A DNA stretch of 64,000 bases from Halomonas urumqiensis (GTDB lineage: Bacteria > Pseudomonadota > Gammaproteobacteria > Pseudomonadales > Halomonadaceae): assembly GCF_003028575.1 (NCBI RefSeq), contig NZ_PYUD01000004.1, positions 124,001-188,000 on the forward strand, given 5' to 3'. The notes beneath the pieces are model-generated. The model was given only the letters and a program-made list of their open reading frames with translations, did not search any database and was not told the origin of the DNA. A program made the position numbers and the translations under genes. Positions 61,047 to 64,000 of this stretch are shown in pieces. Numbering within the stretch: the stretch's first letter is position 1; each line of letters starts with the position of its first letter.

Positions 61047-62376
61047 ACGGCCTGGAATCGGCGACGTCCCGAGTGCCAACACGCGAATGACGGCGCGTGA
61101 ACAGCGAGTTCTCGAGGCGTGTGATGCGATCTTCGACGACACCCTGTCCCTTGCCGAGGACCTGGTGCGCGAATACAGCGTGCTGGGCCACGAGCAGGGT
61201 GTGGTAGCGGTGATGGAAGGCTGGTATCAGCGGTTGGGTCTGGCGGCTGAGCGTGTGCCGCTTGCTGCCAGTGCTCCCGACGTGTCACAGGATCGCGATG
61301 GCCGTGACAACGTCGTGGCGAGATTGAACCCCGATGCCGACGGCCCGCACCTCGTGTTCAACGGCCATCTGGATGTGGTGCCCGCCGAACCTGTGGGGAT
61401 GTGGACCCGCCCACCCTGGGAACCCTGGCGGGCGTATGGCTGGTTGTATGGCCGTGGAGCCGGCGACATGAAGGCGGGGATTGCCGCAATGGTGACTGCG
61501 GTTGTGGCCGTTCAGCGTGCTGGAGTGCCGATCACCTTCCCGCTGACCCTGCAAACGGTGATCGAGGAGGAGTGCACCGGCAACGGAGCCCTGGCGTGTA
61601 TCCAGCAGGGCATGGGCGGTGACTTCGTACTGATTCCCGAGCCGTTCGGTGCGACGCTGACCAGTGGTCAGGTCGGCGTGCTGTGGTTTCGGGTCCAGCT
61701 TGATGGCGTGCCTGCCCATGTGCTCGACACTGGTGCCGGCAGCAATGCCATCGAAGCGATGACCCGGCTGCTGCCGGCATTGAAAGCGCTGGAGGCACAG
61801 GTCAATGCACTACCTCGAGAGGCGCCCTACGACACCCTGGATCACCCGTTCAACCTGAGTATCGGGCGTCTCGACGGCGGCAACTGGGCCTCTAGTGTCC
61901 CGTCCCATGCGGTGCTCGAGGGCCGCATGGGGTTTCCGCCCGGGATGCCGGTGGAGGAGGCCATGCGTTGGGTTCAGACGTGCATCGAGGGGGCACGTGA
62001 ATCCCTCGGTGAAGGCGTATCGAACCTGCGCATCGAGTTTCATGGCTTTCGCTCCAATGGTCATCGTGTGGATCTTCACCACCCTGGCATCCGTTTGCTG
62101 GGGGATTGCCACCAGGCGCTGCTCGACGAGCCGATCACCGCCGCCCCGCTGACCTGTACCACCGACCTGTGTGCCTTCAATGTCGCGGGGGTGTCGGGCT
62201 CATGCTACGGGCCAGTGGCCGAGCGTATCCACGGGGTCGATGAGCGCGTCGATATCGCGTCGATTCGCCATACCCTCAAGGCCTATGCGTTGTTCCTTTG
62301 CCGCTGGGGCGAGCAATCGCCAGAGTGGCATAAAGTGTGGCATGAAGAGTGGCATGATAAGTCGCCCACGGAATGA
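61036..62376 (+). CDS. M20 family metallohydrolase (ArgE/DapE-like)
   Basis: A 446-residue dizinc deacylase/peptidase. Metal-site motifs are FNGHLDVVP, GRGAGDMKAG and VIEEECTGNGA, with a late His in VAERIHGVDERVD. It cleaves an N-acyl amino acid or dipeptide. The likely start is GTG at 61036 with GGAGAAG upstream, overlapping the GntR stop; ATG 61087 lacks a ribosome site. Together with the transporter it suggests uptake and hydrolysis of one peptide-like substrate. Confidence 0.9.
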   Translation: MSIERPGIGDVPSANTRMTAREQRVLEACDAIFDDTLSLAEDLVREYSVLGHEQGVVAVMEGWYQRLGLAAERVPLAASAPDVSQDRDGRDNVVARLNPDADGPHLVFNGHLDVVPAEPVGMWTRPPWEPWRAYGWLYGRGAGDMKAGIAAMVTAVVAVQRAGVPITFPLTLQTVIEEECTGNGALACIQQGMGGDFVLIPEPFGATLTSGQVGVLWFRVQLDGVPAHVLDTGAGSNAIEAMTRLLPALKALEAQVNALPREAPYDTLDHPFNLSIGRLDGGNWASSVPSHAVLEGRMGFPPGMPVEEAMRWVQTCIEGARESLGEGVSNLRIEFHGFRSNGHRVDLHHPGIRLLGDCHQALLDEPITAAPLTCTTDLCAFNVAGVSGSCYGPVAERIHGVDERVDIASIRHTLKAYALFLCRWGEQSPEWHKVWHEEWHDKSPTE

Positions 62377-62446
62377 AGCCACTGCGAGTGTGCCGATACA
62401 GCCGAGTGTCAAGCCCCCCGGCTTGCGCTCAATCGCGCGCGAAGGC

Positions 62447-63265
62447 ATGTTGAAAGTCCCTGTTGACCCTGGTGAAGACAGTGCCATGGCATACCTCGAT
62501 CTGCGAGCCACCACACTCGATCAAGTCCATGTCGCTCATGCTCATGACTTTCATCAGCTGATCCTTGCGACCTGTGGTGTGACCGAGCTCGCCGTTGAGG
62601 GACGCGAGGAGCGGGTGACGGCCAGTCGAGGTTGTCTGATCCCCACGGCGAGCCGGCATGAGTACGAAGGCGATGGCCGCAATCGCACGCTGGTGCTGGA
62701 TATTCCGCTGCAGAGCCTTTCCTCGCTGCGCAATGCCGACAGCATCGCGCGTATGTTCGAGCGCCCGCGTTTCTTCACCATTCCGCCTCAGCTTCACCAG
62801 TTGGCGGGTAGCCTGATGCTGCAACTGGAGCAGTGCCCGGCACTGCACAGCGAGATCGCCGCGTTGTTGTTGCGCGCCATCTACCTGCACTTCGAGAGCG
62901 AGCCGCTGGCCGCCGATCTGGACTACCCCCTGGCACACCGGCCTTGCGAACGGCTCGATCTGGCTCGGCTCGATACCTGGATCGACCGCCATCTTGCCGA
63001 CGAGATTCGCGTCGAACAGCTCGCTGCGCTATGCGCACTCAGCGTGGGGCATTTCCATAGCCGCTTTCGCCAGGTGATGGGCGTCACGCCCCAGGCCTAT
63101 GTTCAGCAGCGACGCCTCGATCATGCCCGCACCCTGGTGTGCCACAGCGACCTGAGCCTAGGGCATATCGCCTCATTGGTGGGGTTCCGCGACCAGGGAA
63201 GCTTCTCCCGTGCCTATCGCCGGCGTTTCGATGCGGCCCCTTCCGTAGCGCGTCGCGACGCCTGA
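62447..63265 (+). CDS. AraC family regulator
   Basis: A protein of about 272 residues with an N-terminal cupin-like sensor (HVAHAHDFHQLILATCG) and a C-terminal AraC double HTH (IRVEQLAALCALSVGHFHSR, LSLGHIASLVGFRDQGSFSR). The start is uncertain: ATGs at 62354, 62447 and 62486 are in frame and the last fits the family best. It follows the M20 gene and precedes the TRAP gene, so either could be its target. Confidence 0.88.
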   Translation: MLKVPVDPGEDSAMAYLDLRATTLDQVHVAHAHDFHQLILATCGVTELAVEGREERVTASRGCLIPTASRHEYEGDGRNRTLVLDIPLQSLSSLRNADSIARMFERPRFFTIPPQLHQLAGSLMLQLEQCPALHSEIAALLLRAIYLHFESEPLAADLDYPLAHRPCERLDLARLDTWIDRHLADEIRVEQLAALCALSVGHFHSRFRQVMGVTPQAYVQQRRLDHARTLVCHSDLSLGHIASLVGFRDQGSFSRAYRRRFDAAPSVARRDA

Positions 63266-63443
63266 AAAGAAGCGGTTGCCGCAGTTCGGGGCAAGAATTC
63301 CCCATCCTCGGGCAAGCATCCCTTGAGACAGCGTTCTAGGCTCATAGTGACTCGTCGATTTTCAGTGGCCCGTGGTCACGTTGATCATGCCGTGCTCGGC
63401 GACCTTGATGACAAGACCAACAATCACAAGCCAAGAGGAATGG

Positions 63444-64000
63444 ATGATGAACAACACGATGCTTCCCCGCCTGGTGGCCCTTGCCGCCCTGCCGCTGGCG
63501 ATTGCCAGTACCAATGTTCAGGCCCAGTCCTACGAAATGGTCATCGCCACCCAGTTGCCGGAAGACATGAGCAACAACGAGATCTACCCGGCGCTGGTGC
63601 ATTTCAAGAATCTGGTCGAGGCGCGTACCGACGGCGACCTGGCCGTGAATATCTTTGGCGGCGGCCAGTTGGGTTCCGAGGTCGAGAATGGCTCGGAAGT
63701 GCAGGGTGGTCGTACGCTGCAATCTACCATCATGTCCGCCGGTGCCATGTCCTCCTTCTACGAGGACTATCAGATGGTGACCGCGCCGTTTTTGTTTACC
63801 AACTGGCGCCAGGCCTGGGCATTCTTCGATGGCGAGTGGTTCGCCGACTTCATGTCCGGCACCATCGACGCCGCCAGCATGCGTTACCTGGGCACTTTCG
63901 ACGATGGCGGCGGCTTCGTGGCCTTTACCAACAACCAGCGTTTGATACGTACGGTCGAGGATCTCGAAGGCCTCAATATTCGCACCGAGGAGAACCCGGC
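63444..64000 (+). CDS. TRAP transporter solute-binding protein (partial)
   Basis: The frame begins MMNNTMLPRLVALAAL with a signal peptide ending near VQAQ, followed by YEMVIATQLPEDMSNNEIYP and LAVNIFGGGQLGSEVENGSE, the pattern of DctP-type binding proteins of TRAP transporters (VRVFPGGQLG in relatives). AGAGGAA lies before the ATG. The gene runs off the window edge after about 185 codons. The ligand, usually a carboxylate, is unknown. Confidence 0.9.
   Translation, partial: MMNNTMLPRLVALAALPLAIASTNVQAQSYEMVIATQLPEDMSNNEIYPALVHFKNLVEARTDGDLAVNIFGGGQLGSEVENGSEVQGGRTLQSTIMSAGAMSSFYEDYQMVTAPFLFTNWRQAWAFFDGEWFADFMSGTIDAASMRYLGTFDDGGGFVAFTNNQRLIRTVEDLEGLNIRTEENP

Noticed and set aside
1..64000. 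tRNA, rRNA or CRISPR features
   Set aside because: No cloverleaf-like sequence, rRNA segment or regularly spaced repeat array was noticed on reading either strand.

Overview
The window reads as a chromosomal segment of a moderately halophilic gammaproteobacterium of the Halomonas type. This is inferred from the high GC content, the six-gene Mrp Na+/H+ antiporter operon, the leucine/isovalerate (liu) operon, the tungstate (tup) transporter, a DmdA-like tetrahydrofolate-dependent demethylase cluster, TRAP and peptide transporters, and the start-codon and Shine-Dalgarno style. No rRNA, tRNA or CRISPR array was seen. No replication origin or complete insertion sequence was seen either.

Layout. 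0-6 kb: sensor kinase, GNAT, GFA/CENP-V-type zinc protein, membrane diguanylate cyclase, ZIP-like transporter, GST. 6.1-6.5 kb: an intact antitoxin gene preceded by only the last 40 codons of its toxin. 6.6-10.9 kb (minus strand): Lrp regulator, DmdA/GcvT-like demethylase, MTHFR C-terminal-domain protein, MTHFR and formyl-THF deformylase, which together can take a methyl group onto THF and release formate. 11-15.4 kb: OsmC, LysR, a Phd-ParE toxin-antitoxin pair framed by direct repeats, FabF with a divergent TetR.

15.4-28.2 kb is an accessory region that I read as an integron cassette array without an integrase in view (CALIN-like). It holds small, mostly plus-strand, often low-GC genes: CSD-DUF1294, DUF1801, DUF1993, two cupins, a nitrilase-type hydrolase, a DUF2971 protein, a one-helix membrane protein, an OLD-family ATPase/nuclease and a broken gene with an in-frame stop. 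Two good attC sites (24079-24154 and 27040-27132) and several degraded ones separate them. A more GC-rich block at 19.4-22.7 kb (TPR regulator, truncated haemoglobin, AAC(3)-I-like acetyltransferase) interrupts the array. Two families of long noncoding direct repeats lie in the region: about 172 bp at 15.4 and 22.8 kb, and about 215 bp in front of the DUF2971 and OLD genes.

28.2-35 kb (minus): liuA-liuB-liuC-liuD-mvaB, converting isovaleryl-CoA to acetoacetate and acetyl-CoA, with a LiuR-like palindrome upstream. 35-37 kb: SbtA-type permease with divergent LysR. 37-40.5 kb: tupBCA with a divergent HTH/ligand-binding regulator. 40.6-43.1 kb: lipoprotein alpha/beta hydrolase and GlpQ-type phosphodiesterase. 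43.2-49 kb: mrpACDEFG. 49.1-54.9 kb: MFS transporter with a coupled 41-residue ORF, two paralogous small lipoproteins, HisC-like aminotransferase, EamA permease, FAD-linked 2-hydroxyacid dehydrogenase. 55-63.3 kb: complete peptide-type ABC transporter, divergent GntR regulator, M20 hydrolase, AraC regulator. The window ends inside a TRAP solute-binding protein gene.

Start sites were chosen from Shine-Dalgarno matches and family length. All functional names rest on motif and family recognition by eye; no database search was run.
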